DNA of 31,344 nucleotides from Anthropogastromicrobium aceti (GTDB taxonomy: Bacteria; Bacillota; Clostridia; Lachnospirales; Lachnospiraceae). The DNA is taken from assembly GCF_025567095.1 (NCBI RefSeq), contig NZ_JAOQJH010000035.1. The stretch is one strand, 5' to 3'. Position 1 is the stretch's first letter. Each line of letters starts with the position of its first letter. A program made the position numbers and the translations under genes. Under the pieces are notes generated by a model. The model saw only the letters and a list, made by a program, of their open reading frames with translations. It searched no databases and had not been told where the DNA came from. This document shows, piece by piece, positions 14,340 through 23,065 of the stretch.

Positions 14340-14385
14340 AGCCGGAACAATCTGCCGCCCGGTTTCCGGGGGCATGATTCCGGCT
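14340..14385 (-). terminator. Hairpin after the virD4 relic
   Basis: AGCCGGAA (14340-14347) pairs with TTCCGGCT (14378-14385) and an inner GC stem lies between them. On the minus strand TTTTG follows. It lies between virD4 and the Maff2 gene and may be a terminator or a processing site. Confidence 0.55.
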
Positions 14386-14496
14386 GTCCTCCTTTTTCAT
14401 TATTTTTCTTGCGATTGTCCGCTTTGTACGCCAATGGCCTCAACAGAGGCAGTTGCGGCAAATAGATACGATCACTCCTTTCTCAGCGGAACCGTA

Positions 14497-15309
14497 TTAC
14501 ACGCCCTCCGTGTCTACTTCATATACATCGCAGACCTCATCAGGCTTGAGTTTTAGTCTGGCAGACAAAAATGCTTCAATATCAAAGGTATTTCGCTTGT
14601 CTGCATCAGCTGTGTATTTGAAATTAGGGTGTCTGGTAATGTCATACTTGTCTGAAAGAAACGGACGCACACCGCGCAACTGCAAGATGCACTTGCCGCC
14701 ATCCATAACTGCCAGCTCGTCCTGGCTCATCAGCTCTTTTCCTAATTTCTGATAGTTGAGCGAGTGGGAGGTCTCCCGTCCCCGGCTCTCTCCGGTGTTG
14801 TAAGTGTCTATGGTCTCCTTTCCCAGAACAGCCGCCAGCTCTTTCAACGTTGTTGGTTCTTTGCCACCCAGGAAGATGGAAGTATCCATATTGCCGATGA
14901 TGGTATCGGCATTATCTTTGTAAATTGCCTTGAGCTGGCTCTGTGCCTGCAACACCAGACAGGCAGAGATTTCACGGCTTCGGATGGTGGCCACTAGCTT
15001 TTCCAGCTTCGGAATCTGCCCGATGTTAGCACACTCATCAATCAGACAGCGCACATGAACCGGAAGCCTGCCGCCATACACATCGTCGGCCTTTTCACAA
15101 AGCAGGTTGAATAACTGGGTGTAGCACATGGAAATGAGGAAGTTAAAACTGTCATCCGTATCACTCATAATGAGGAACAGAGCCGTTTTTCTGTCTCCCA
15201 GCGTATCCAGTTCCAACTCATCGTAGGATGTAACCTCGCGTAGCTCCGCAATATCAAATACGGCCAGACGCGCACCGCAGGAAATCAAAATCGACTTGGC
15301 TGTTTTGCC
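14497..15309 (-). pseudogene. virD4: virD4/traG coupling-protein gene, C-terminal fragment
   Basis: Encodes the last 270 residues of a type IV coupling protein, the ATPase that brings relaxase-DNA to the transfer channel. The frame begins GKTAKSILISCGARLAVFDI at the element junction and includes the Walker B region (VRCLIDECANIGQ), VATIRSREISACLVLQAQSQ and LFLGGKEPTTL-like segments, ending YEVDTEGV. The N-terminal part lies 13.3 kb away at 28596-29324. Joining the two at the shared GG gives ...KLAAGKTAKS... in frame. An internal ATG at 15288 could start a truncated product, which would lack Walker A. Confidence 0.9.
15308..15309. other. Left attachment core of the inner element
   Basis: The dinucleotide CC (GG on the minus strand) is shared with 28594-28595. 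The flanks are virD4 coding sequence on the left and the element end on the right. Deleting 15310-28595 restores the virD4 codons GCC GGC AAA ACA. Confidence 0.85.
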
Positions 15310-15342
15310 AGAGACGAAAAGTCAAGGACTTTTTCATCAAAT

Positions 15343-15531
15343 TCACAAACAAGTTACATTTTGCTGAATCTCGTTGCGAAGCAGACGCTTGATTTTGTCC
15401 TCCATTGTCTCTCTGGCGTTCTCGTTGAAGTGGACACGGACGATATAGGTCGTGCCGTTTATCTGCTTTCTGACGGTGGGTGCGGTGTGCTGGGTGGTGG
15501 TCTGTGCTGCTGTGTTTCTGTTTTCTGTCAT
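15343..15531 (-). CDS. tnpW: TnpW-family transposon protein of the inner element (62 aa)
   Basis: Small protein starting MTENRNTAAQTTTQHTAPTV with a Thr/Gln-rich N-terminus, then KQINGTTYIVRVHFNENARET and a final helix MEDKIKRLLRNEI. The pattern (Thr-rich head, short beta strands, amphipathic helix) matches the TnpW family. AGGAGG lies 6 nt before the ATG. Its stop is 33 nt from the left end of the element. Function unknown. Confidence 0.75.
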   Translation of the reverse strand: MTENRNTAAQTTTQHTAPTVRKQINGTTYIVRVHFNENARETMEDKIKRLLRNEIQQNVTCL

Positions 15532-15574
15532 TCAATACCTCCTGTGAATGAAAAATGCCCGACAAGGAAAGGCT

Positions 15575-15963
15575 GACAACGAAGTCCTGACAACGGACAT
15601 TCAAAAACCTTTTATCTTATCGGGCGGCTCTTATTGCTTACTATTTACTTTTTCTTTGAAATCTTGGTTGTCAAGGTTGTCAGAGAGAGAAAAGTCCAGT
15701 CTTGACAAGGCTTTTTCGGATTTTGCCCGACAACGGGATTGACAACCGGCTCGGCAACAAGCTGACAACAGGATAGCAATTTTCTATCGCCATCCCTCCG
15801 GCAGTTCCATCTGTTCAAGCTCCGCATCGGAGAGAGGAATAAATCTTCCGTCTCCGTTGTCAGCTTCTCCGTTGTCGGGCAACTCACGCTCCCAACCTTT
15901 CTGACGAAGATACGGCTTCGGGAAGTGTCTCGGATTGCTGAAAGACTTCCAACCTTTGACAAC
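15575..15963. repeat. Cluster of ten GACAAC hexamers, iteron-like
   Basis: GACAAC on the plus strand starts at 15575, 15589, 15729, 15741, 15764 and 15958. GTTGTC starts at 15667, 15676, 15856 and 15871. Two GACAAG variants occur near 15561 and 15704. Random sequence would give about 0.2 copies in this length. The cluster covers the tnpW-vapE gap and the end of vapE, next to the left end of the element. It could be a replication origin or a protein-binding array. Confidence 0.55.
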
Positions 15964-17136
15964 ATTGTTCATAATGTCGTTTATCTCTCGCAGTTCCCAT
16001 TGCTTCGGCTCGTCATACTCATGCCCCAATGCTTCTCTGTAAAGCTGTTTGGAGCAGACGGCATTGCCTGTGTAGCTGTCCAGATAATCAAGTATCTGTC
16101 CGGCTTTGGTGTCCTCCGGCATAAACTCCCTTTGATGTGCTTTCAGATACTCATTCATTGTCGGGCTAAACCGCAGCTTGAAGTCTCTGCTTCGGTAGAT
16201 CGCCATTGCTTCTGCCCACATCTGATGAATGTAGGCTCTGGATTCTTCCTCATTGTCGAGGATATGCACCTCGGCTCTTTCGGGGTAAACCATGACCGGC
16301 ACGAAACGGCGGTTGCCTGTGCGGTCAAGGGGTAGGAAGTCCAGAGTATTTGACGAACCGCCAAACACGCATTGTCGCTTGCGGTCTGCCGGATGTGTCT
16401 CATAGGGGACTTTGTAGGTCTCTTTCTGTCTGCTCAAAAAGGACTTGATTTCCTCAATACTCTTTGCATTGGCTGTGGCTATCATCTCCGACATCTCGAT
16501 TATCCAATGCCCTTGCATTTTGCGGTACACATTTTCATCATCCAGCTTTTTAAGGTCATCGGTAAACCAATCGTCCTTGACCGCAAGCAGACGGAAGAAA
16601 GAGGACTTTCCGGCTCCTTGCCCTCCGACAAGGCATAGCATGACTTCAAACTTGCACCCCGGCTTAAAGGCTCGGCTGATTGCCCCAAGCAGAAACAGCT
16701 TCAAGGCTTCATAGGTATAATCATCGGCATCCGACCCAAGAAAGCGGTGCAGACAAAAGCGTATGCGTTCCTGTCCGTCCCACTCCAAGCCGTTCAGAAA
16801 ATCGCAGACAGGGTGGTAGCGGTTTTCGTTGGCAATAACCAATGCGGCATCCTCGATTTTCTTCTCAACCGTCAAGCCGTAGTGTTCTTCAAAGTAGAGA
16901 AGCAGATATTTAATATCCACATCGGTCAGAGTGGAGCTTTCACGATACCAACCAAGCGGCTTTACAATGTCGGTGCGTTCCGTCAACAGATTTTTGCGGA
17001 TAGCACCTTTCAGTAGAGGGTCATTCTGAAATACCGTCTTGTAATTCATGGCGGTATTCGCAGGCTTACCTTGCTGTGTCAGTTCTAATCGGTCTCGAAT
17101 TTCCTCTCTGGCGGCTGTCTGCAAATCTTCGTTCAA
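15784..17136 (-). CDS. VapE-family P-loop helicase/replication protein (450 aa)
   Basis: Virulence-associated E family, an SF3-helicase-like ATPase used in replication of phage-derived and mobilizable elements. The N-terminal 150 residues include HPVCDFLNGLEWDGQERI, the family signature. Walker A is GGQGAGKSS (171-179), followed by KMQGHWIIEMSEM (Walker B region), a VPYETHPADRKRQCVFGGSSN motif and a DRTGNRRFVPV arginine-finger-like segment. The start is a TTG at 17136 with GAGGTG about 9 nt upstream, overlapping the primase gene by 71 nt. The pair probably makes a primase-helicase system. Confidence 0.9.
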   Translation of the reverse strand: MNEDLQTAAREEIRDRLELTQQGKPANTAMNYKTVFQNDPLLKGAIRKNLLTERTDIVKPLGWYRESSTLTDVDIKYLLLYFEEHYGLTVEKKIEDAALVIANENRYHPVCDFLNGLEWDGQERIRFCLHRFLGSDADDYTYEALKLFLLGAISRAFKPGCKFEVMLCLVGGQGAGKSSFFRLLAVKDDWFTDDLKKLDDENVYRKMQGHWIIEMSEMIATANAKSIEEIKSFLSRQKETYKVPYETHPADRKRQCVFGGSSNTLDFLPLDRTGNRRFVPVMVYPERAEVHILDNEEESRAYIHQMWAEAMAIYRSRDFKLRFSPTMNEYLKAHQREFMPEDTKAGQILDYLDSYTGNAVCSKQLYREALGHEYDEPKQWELREINDIMNNVVKGWKSFSNPRHFPKPYLRQKGWERELPDNGEADNGDGRFIPLSDAELEQMELPEGWR

Positions 17137-17686
17137 GTTTCATCACCTCGTTTCTTTGCTCGGCTACAAGTGCCTTTCTATCTTCAAGTGTTCCGTCAAT
17201 CAAAATATCAAGGAGATATTCAATATAATCTCTCTTGTTCAAGGCTTCTGTAAATAGCGGATGCCATTCGTCCTCTGGCTGCTTCGGTGCATAGTCCTTT
17301 TCCCACGCTCGGAGCTTGTGGAAGTAATCGGACAGCACACGAAAGCACCGTTTTTCCTCCGCTTCAAACTTCTGTTTGGCGGTAGGCTCTCGGATTTTTG
17401 CCACGATGGACGGCTTGCCGTTTCGGTCATAAGCGATACCGAAATCGTCAGCCAGTTTCATAGCGGCTTCTTTGCTCGGCAATTCAAACAGTCGGGAAAC
17501 AAAGTCAACGGCATCCCCATCCGCACCGCAGCCGAAACAATGAAAACGCTTATCCACTTTCATGCTCGGTGTGCGGTCATTGTGAAACGGACAGGCTATC
17601 ATTCCGGCTCGGTTTACACGAAAGCCGTAAAACTCTGCCGCCTGCCTTGTCGTGACCGACTGCTTTACTGCTTCAAATACATTCAT
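17066..17686 (-). CDS. CHC2 zinc-finger primase-like protein (206 aa)
   Basis: Has the DnaG-type zinc ribbon (CPFHNDRTPSMKV...FHCFGCGADGDAVDFV, about 32-62). The rest is helical and charged, with no TOPRIM domain, so catalysis would need a partner; it may serve to load or prime with the VapE protein encoded next. The ATG at 17686 has GGGAGG 6 nt upstream. It follows the relaxase gene by 60 nt on the same strand. Confidence 0.85.
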   Translation of the reverse strand: MNVFEAVKQSVTTRQAAEFYGFRVNRAGMIACPFHNDRTPSMKVDKRFHCFGCGADGDAVDFVSRLFELPSKEAAMKLADDFGIAYDRNGKPSIVAKIREPTAKQKFEAEEKRCFRVLSDYFHKLRAWEKDYAPKQPEDEWHPLFTEALNKRDYIEYLLDILIDGTLEDRKALVAEQRNEVMKLERRFADSRQRGNSRPIRTDTAR

Positions 17687-17746
17687 TATCAACCTCCCAA
17701 AATGGAAAAAGCACCTGTCATTCTCAAATCGAAAATGGCAAGTGCC

Positions 17747-18982
17747 TTAAAGCTCCATATTCTGTTTTTTGTGCGGACGGTGTTCGCTCCGTCTCGCTTC
17801 ATTTTCCTGTTTTGCCAGTTCCTTGTTTCTTTCAAGTCTGGCAAGGATGGAGGGCTTGACCTTTTCCTTAATCTGCTCTTTGCTCGTTTTCTTGACCTCC
17901 GGCGAAAGAAGTCTGGACTGGATTTTCTGCAATGCAGACTGCATGGCATTTTTGATTTTGCCAATCACGCCATCCAAACGGCTGATTGCATAGTCACGCT
18001 CTTTCTTCGGTGCTTTGCGTTCCGGCGATTGAAGCCATGTCTTTGTTTCCTCAATCAGCCGAATGTCCTCCTTGTGGGTTTCCACTCTGACTGTATCTGT
18101 CACGACCTCCACCGCCTTGTCATAGGCAATATCGGCAACATCATCAATCAGCGTTTCCACATCCTCGATTTTCAAAGTCAGTTCCTCTAATCTCTGCTCC
18201 TGTACCTCCAACTGCTCTTTTTGTTTGGCAAGAATGAAGTCCTGTTTTTCAAGATAGGCTCGCCCTCCATATTCCGGCTCTTGCTCCAAATGCAGACCAT
18301 GCCTTTTTGCAATATCAAAGAGCATGGCACGACAGGCAGAATCGAAAGTCATTTTTCGGTTGTTGTGTCTGCCTTGCTTCTTGGTGGGGTCTGGCAGTTC
18401 AAAGCCTAATGCTTCAAGTGCCTTTTCCTGTTGTGGGCAAATCTCGCCGTAGCGGTTTTCACAGTCGAATACATGGCGTTCTTGAATGTGCGGTGTCGCT
18501 TCATCCAGATGTAATGCCCAATCCAGAATGTGAACATGAGAGCCGAAACGCCGTTCCATCTCCACGAAGAAATCCGTCACGACTTTCAGCAGAACATCAG
18601 GCGAAACATGGTCGCCCATCTTTCCGATCTGATAGATGGTTTCCTCCGGGCAAGTCCTTTTGTCTTTAAGCAAATCCGTTGTGGTGCGGTTGCGTTCCGA
18701 GTGCCTGTTCTTATCGTTTCTGGCGTTCTGTGCTTCGACATAAGCACCGTATTTTGCGGAGTAGAACAGTTCCTCCACTTCCTCGAAAGTGTCTGCAAGC
18801 TCGCTCTGGACTTGCTTCTCTGCAAAGGTGCGATAGCCGTTGAAGCAGTCCCAATAGACATTGTGCTTGGCTCGTTCTTCGTCAATGTGTTCGCTGTTGC
18901 TCACATCAAAAGTGCGGTCATTGTGCTTCGGGTTGTAAGTGCCATGCTTGCCGGAGCGACCGTTGTGTCTTGTTAATTTCAA
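17747..18982 (-). CDS. MOBV (Mob/Pre) relaxase of the inner element (411 aa)
   Basis: Nicks oriT for mobilization. The N-terminal half contains KHNDRTFDVSNSEHID and the MOBV metal-binding motif HLDEATPH (within LDWALHLDEATPHIQERHVF), as in pMV158 MobM. The C-terminal half is a long Glu/Lys/Gln-rich coiled coil (about 245-410). The start is a TTG at 18982 with GGAGG 11 nt upstream; an upstream ATG in that frame is followed at once by a stop. A cruciform candidate oriT lies about 90-120 nt upstream. Confidence 0.9.
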   Translation of the reverse strand: MKLTRHNGRSGKHGTYNPKHNDRTFDVSNSEHIDEERAKHNVYWDCFNGYRTFAEKQVQSELADTFEEVEELFYSAKYGAYVEAQNARNDKNRHSERNRTTTDLLKDKRTCPEETIYQIGKMGDHVSPDVLLKVVTDFFVEMERRFGSHVHILDWALHLDEATPHIQERHVFDCENRYGEICPQQEKALEALGFELPDPTKKQGRHNNRKMTFDSACRAMLFDIAKRHGLHLEQEPEYGGRAYLEKQDFILAKQKEQLEVQEQRLEELTLKIEDVETLIDDVADIAYDKAVEVVTDTVRVETHKEDIRLIEETKTWLQSPERKAPKKERDYAISRLDGVIGKIKNAMQSALQKIQSRLLSPEVKKTSKEQIKEKVKPSILARLERNKELAKQENEARRSEHRPHKKQNMEL

Positions 18983-19070
18983 ACCATTTCTAACCTCCGT
19001 TCAGATTTTCCCCGCAGGGGAAAGGGGCAGCGAAGCTGCCATCCTTGCTGCAATTTTGCGACAAGTAATA

Positions 19071-19105
19071 CCCAGTACTAAGTGGCGAAACGCCACTTAA
19101 CTGGG
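19071..19105. other. Cruciform, candidate oriT of the inner element
   Basis: TAAGTGGCG (19079-19087), an AAA loop and CGCCACTTA (19091-19099) form a perfect 9-bp stem. Outer arms CCCAGT (19071-19076) and ACTGGG (19100-19105) extend it across a 2-nt bulge. MOBV origins typically have such a hairpin upstream of the relaxase gene. The nick position is not determined. Confidence 0.6.
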
Positions 19106-19367
19106 CAAGGCTGCCGCCCTTGACCTGCACAGGGATATTGCATTCCCTGTACCCATGCACAAAGGGCTTGCCGCCCTCTGTACTCCTGCCCGATAAACTG
19201 CTTCACATCGTCAGCTGCCGACATTTGCAGTCCATCGGTTTTTGCGAAACTCTCCATCGGAGACTTTCACAAAAAAATGGAGAAGTCCAATTTCGTCAAA
19301 TCGGATTTCTCCACTTTTCGGATATGCCGTTTCCGACACATCCGCTTTGCAAATGAGCAAAGCAAAA

Positions 19368-19393
19368 GCGACCAACTTTTTACGGTTAGTCGC
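19368..19393 (-). terminator. Intrinsic terminator of the ABC/two-component operon
   Basis: On the minus strand the arms 19393-19385 and 19376-19368 pair at 8 of 9 positions with an 8-nt loop, followed by TTTTGCTTT. It lies 50 nt past the stop of the last cargo gene (19446). Confidence 0.75.
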
Positions 19394-19445
19394 CTTTGGT
19401 TTGTTCATTCTATTCAGTTTTTACGAAACAAGAGAGTTTCTACCA

Positions 19446-19808
19446 TTACCTTTCTAACGCTAAGTATTCTTGCCCCATAAAGAAGATTGTCAATTCGTCA
19501 TGATCTACTTCTATCTCAAATTCTACACTACTATCTCCCTGTGTCACGCAGATTATATCCGAGTAAGAAAAACCATAAGATGCGTTACCGCAGGACAGAC
19601 CCGAATCGGGCATATCTTTACTCACAGCAAGTTCCCCGTTCTCTTGAAAGGTAAATACCTCCTCCGCATTTGTATCCTTCCATGTGCCAATAATATCTTT
19701 TTCGTTCTGAATGCGATTTACTTTACCGACACATACAATGGCAAGTATAACTACACCAACAGTCAAAGCAATGCCTGCAACTCTCTTTACCAGTTTCTTT
19801 TTACGCAA
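19446..19808 (-). CDS. Small membrane-anchored protein, DUF5640/lipocalin-like (120 aa)
   Basis: A basic N-terminus (MRKKKLVKRV) is followed by one hydrophobic helix (about 10-28), so the protein is anchored with its body outside. The body has IIGTWKDTNAEEVFTFQENGELAVSK and a beta-rich end (VEFEIEVDHDELTIFFMG), resembling DUF5640-type lipocalin folds. There is no lipobox. The start is a TTG at 19808 with GGAGG 9 nt upstream, 42 nt past the permease stop. As the last gene of the ABC operon it may bind the same ligand or shield the transporter; this is inference. Confidence 0.6.
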   Translation of the reverse strand: MRKKKLVKRVAGIALTVGVVILAIVCVGKVNRIQNEKDIIGTWKDTNAEEVFTFQENGELAVSKDMPDSGLSCGNASYGFSYSDIICVTQGDSSVEFEIEVDHDELTIFFMGQEYLALER

Positions 19809-19850
19809 TTTCTATTACCTCCGTTTCAGTTGCTTTGTTAGATTGAATGA

Positions 19851-22355
19851 TTACATATTGCTCAATTTCAGTTCCTCTACAATTTCCACCTTTGATACGC
19901 TTCTGACAGCAAACAGCATAGCGATACATACCATAGCACCGACCGCCAGAACTGCAAGAGCATAAATACCACCGTTGATATAAAAAGCAAATGGTGTCAT
20001 ACCCGACGATATGAAGTAGTAGATGGCACAATGAATCAAAAAGCTCACAGGCAACGCAAGAACCAATGCTTTTACGCCGTACAAAACAGCTTCAAGCAAT
20101 AGCGTACATTTCAATCCTTTGGCAGTCATACCAACAGAACGCAGAACAGCAAATTCGCTTCTTCTCAAATGAATTGTATTTGAGATAGTGTTGCAAACAT
20201 TCAAACTGATAATAACCGTCATCAGGATCGAGAACAGGCAGATTACCAGTTTTGCAATCGTATATACCTGTCTGGAATTATTCGTTGCGGCTGCAATGTC
20301 CACAGTTTGCGGAAATCCTCTGTCAGCCAGACAGTCCATTGCTTCTTTATGCTGTGCTGTCTGTATTCTCATTTCCACATAGGCGTTATCATCTATCAGC
20401 CAGTTAAAATAACTTAAAGGCACAATGAGGACAGCTCGATCTCTCACAAACATGGATTGGATATTTGCATTTTCTTCTGAAACGATTTCTTCCACGATAA
20501 TCGGCAAGGCATCCTCGGATGCCCCCAACGGAATGATTTCAGTTCCCGGTTCAATAAGAAACGGGGAGCCTGCAATCACTCGATTTTGACCCGCATTATA
20601 ATATCCCATTGTCTGATTGAGCAGGATTCCACGATTGGAGCTGCCAGTCATAATATGAAAGCCATTTTCCTCACAAAAGGAAGTAAAATGTTCTTCGTCC
20701 AGTCCTACGACATATACCTCTGCTTTCGTACCATTGATAAAATATCCCTGCATATCAGGATTGATTTGTTCCTGCGAAAATTCAGCAGTCATATATCGCT
20801 GAAAAGAATAGGAAACATCCGCAGTGATATTTTCATCCGATAATGCCCCGATTGCGGTAGGAATATCTTTGTATTGAATCGTCGAAATCACATCAGTATA
20901 ACAGGAACCGTCCTCCTTCATGTCCAAGGATGTCTGATAAAGCATAAAATCAGACAAACTGTATAAGGAAAGGGCAATTACCACCGACAAGAAAATAGAG
21001 CCAGTAATTGCTCGGAAGCGTTTTGGATTACGCTTAATATTTTTAGCTGCCAGCGAACCATAAATGCCAAAAACCAAAGAAACGATTTTTCCATCACGGA
21101 ATTTCTTTTTTGATACCGCATTGTTAGACTGGCGGATAGCTTCAATAACTGTAATTTTAGCAGCTTGCTTCACAGGCTTTCTGCTTCCGAAGTACAAAGA
21201 AGCAATGCCGGATAATCCGCTGACGAGTAGGATAAGTCCGTTTACCTTTAAGGACAGTTCTACAATGCCAAAAGTGAATGTTTCTCCAAAAGCTGCCCTG
21301 ACCACACTTAACAACAGAGCAGACAGCAGTATGCCGACAACCAATCCCAAAGGTATGCTTACCACACCCAAAAGAAAGGCTTCTAAATATACACTAAGGC
21401 GTTTTTGCCCTTTTGTGGCTCCAATACTGGATAACATTCCCATCTGCTTAATTCGTTCCTGCAAGGAAATGGAGAGGGCGTTGCTGATCATTGAAGCGGA
21501 TGCAGCCATCAAAAGGCAAATGACCATGACTACCAAAGCAATCAGTTTGGCAGCTCCTTTGCCGCCGGTAATTCCATGATAGACTAACAGTTCAGAATGA
21601 AACTTTGCTACATGACTGTCTACTGCCGCAGCCACTTCTTCGGCTTCTGTATAGATCGAATTGGATAAATTCTTTGCCTTGACATACGCAGCAAAATCGG
21701 ATGCCGTTTTGTCAACGCCTGCAAAGGCATTATAGTTTGCTGCGATTTTTGAGTCATTCACATCTGACAGAATACCAACAACTACATACGCTTTCTCTTT
21801 CGTTGGAACGAAACTTTCTTCTTCGCCCCTATAATTTGTCAGCCCGGAAAGCTGGGCATTATATTCATCCCAAATTCTTGAACCAAGGGTTAAAGAAATC
21901 GTATCTCCAATCTCTGTGTTCATATTGTTTTTCTTCAAAAAAGATTCTGAAATAACAAGCTCATTTTCATCTTGCGGGAAACGCCCCGCAAGCAAATACT
22001 GATTTAACGAAAATCTTTGGGTAAAGTTCTCGTCAATCTCGCCAACGGAGAGCATTGTACTGTTGGATTTCTCCCCGTAAAAACTGTTTCCGGCAAAGCG
22101 GAGAAGCGAAACCTCGCCTACATTGTTTTGACTATATAGCTCTTGAACCTGCTCCCAAGTCAAATCCTCCATGTAGTAGTCATAATCGCCACCATACACT
22201 TTTTCTTTCTCTTTCAAAAAATCAACCAACGACCATCCCCCACAGAGAATAGCGGTTATCATACTGATTGACAAAAGAATGGTTAAAAGTGTGAGTAGGG
22301 TACGCTTTTTATTCGACAGCAGATTCCTGAGTGTAAGCGTGAAAATCATATTCAT
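19851..22355 (-). CDS. ABC transporter permease with two FtsX domains (834 aa)
   Basis: Membrane part of a MacB/Bce-like ABC exporter or mechanotransmitter. One N-terminal helix (about 17-37) precedes a large extracellular domain. A triple-helix FtsX block follows (about 270-390), then another helix near 445, a second extracellular domain, and a C-terminal FtsX block of three helices (about 710-820). The start codon shares a base with the stop of the ATPase gene (TGATG), so the two are coupled. The length and topology fit Firmicutes permeases that act on lipids, peptides or antibiotics; the substrate is unknown. Confidence 0.9.
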   Translation of the reverse strand: MNMIFTLTLRNLLSNKKRTLLTLLTILLSISMITAILCGGWSLVDFLKEKEKVYGGDYDYYMEDLTWEQVQELYSQNNVGEVSLLRFAGNSFYGEKSNSTMLSVGEIDENFTQRFSLNQYLLAGRFPQDENELVISESFLKKNNMNTEIGDTISLTLGSRIWDEYNAQLSGLTNYRGEEESFVPTKEKAYVVVGILSDVNDSKIAANYNAFAGVDKTASDFAAYVKAKNLSNSIYTEAEEVAAAVDSHVAKFHSELLVYHGITGGKGAAKLIALVVMVICLLMAASASMISNALSISLQERIKQMGMLSSIGATKGQKRLSVYLEAFLLGVVSIPLGLVVGILLSALLLSVVRAAFGETFTFGIVELSLKVNGLILLVSGLSGIASLYFGSRKPVKQAAKITVIEAIRQSNNAVSKKKFRDGKIVSLVFGIYGSLAAKNIKRNPKRFRAITGSIFLSVVIALSLYSLSDFMLYQTSLDMKEDGSCYTDVISTIQYKDIPTAIGALSDENITADVSYSFQRYMTAEFSQEQINPDMQGYFINGTKAEVYVVGLDEEHFTSFCEENGFHIMTGSSNRGILLNQTMGYYNAGQNRVIAGSPFLIEPGTEIIPLGASEDALPIIVEEIVSEENANIQSMFVRDRAVLIVPLSYFNWLIDDNAYVEMRIQTAQHKEAMDCLADRGFPQTVDIAAATNNSRQVYTIAKLVICLFSILMTVIISLNVCNTISNTIHLRRSEFAVLRSVGMTAKGLKCTLLLEAVLYGVKALVLALPVSFLIHCAIYYFISSGMTPFAFYINGGIYALAVLAVGAMVCIAMLFAVRSVSKVEIVEELKLSNM

Positions 22356-23035
22356 CAGCGTATCACCTCATCCCTCACAAGTCTGCCATCCTGAATTTCC
22401 AGAATACGGTCTGCCTGCATTGCGATTTCACGGTCATGGGTAATCAGGATCATTGTCTGGCGATAGACTTCATTGGATTCACGCAGAAGTTTCATAATAT
22501 CCCTTGTGTTCTCCGTGTCCAGATTTCCCGTCGGCTCGTCCGCAAGGATAATCGCAGGTGCGTTAATCAACGCTCGTCCGATTGCCACTCTTTGTTGTTG
22601 ACCGCCGGATAACTGACTTGGCAGGTGCTTTCTACGCTTTACCAGTTTGAGCGTGGATAGCAGTTCTTTCAAACGCTCCTTATTGATTTTACGCCCATCC
22701 AATCGAATCGGCAGCGTGATATTTTCCTCGACAGTCAAAACCGGGATCAGATTATAAAACTGATAGACAAGCCCAACCTGCCTTCTTCTGAATACAGCCA
22801 ATTCATCTTCGTTTTGCTCATAAACATCCTGTCCATCCACAAATACTTTTCCCGAAGTTGGTCTGTCAACACCACCTAAAATGTGCAACAGGGTAGACTT
22901 GCCAGACCCAGATGCTCCAATGATTGCAACAAACTCTCCTTTATCGACGGAAAAAGAAACATCTGACAAAGCATGGACAGGAGCATTGTCCATTTCATAG
23001 GTTTTGCAGATATTCTCTACTCTTAATATTTCCAT
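22355..23035 (-). CDS. ABC transporter ATP-binding protein (226 aa)
   Basis: Powers the FtsX-type permease encoded next. Walker A is GASGSGKST (40-48). Q-loop region: LVYQFYNLIPVLTVEEN. Signature: LSGGQQQRVAIGRAL. Walker B: IILADEPTGNLD. H-loop: ILITHD. This is the MacB/LolD/BceA subfamily. The ATG at 23035 has GGAGG 8 nt upstream and the conserved N-terminus begins there; an ATG at 23062 overlaps the promoter region. A promoter with OmpR-type repeats lies at 23066-23108, so the ABC genes can be switched on separately from the regulators. Confidence 0.93.
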   Translation of the reverse strand: MEILRVENICKTYEMDNAPVHALSDVSFSVDKGEFVAIIGASGSGKSTLLHILGGVDRPTSGKVFVDGQDVYEQNEDELAVFRRRQVGLVYQFYNLIPVLTVEENITLPIRLDGRKINKERLKELLSTLKLVKRRKHLPSQLSGGQQQRVAIGRALINAPAIILADEPTGNLDTENTRDIMKLLRESNEVYRQTMILITHDREIAMQADRILEIQDGRLVRDEVIR

Positions 23036-23065
23036 AAAAAGTTCCTCCATATATTTTTGCAATTC

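Larger units (their letters stand above)
18983..19445. other. Non-coding stretch with candidate oriT, upstream of the MOBV relaxase
   Basis: No credible gene is seen in 463 nt. It holds a small hairpin at 19026-19040 (GGCAGC, GAA loop, GCTGCC), a large cruciform at 19071-19105 and a terminator at 19368-19393 for the cargo operon. The position directly upstream of the relaxase gene fits oriT. Confidence 0.55.

Noticed and set aside
15645..15965. 106-codon minus-strand open frame overlapping the 3' end of vapE
   Set aside because: It runs in another frame over the GACAAC repeats, has no ribosome binding site, and overlaps a well-supported C-terminus.
17261..18190. 309-codon plus-strand open frame
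   Set aside because: Antisense to the primase and MOBV relaxase genes. The composition is that of a shadow frame (Phe/Cys/Leu-rich) and no domain is visible.
19211..19408. 65-codon minus-strand frame between the cargo operon and the MOBV relaxase
   Set aside because: It starts within or next to the terminator hairpin and shows no recognisable sequence.
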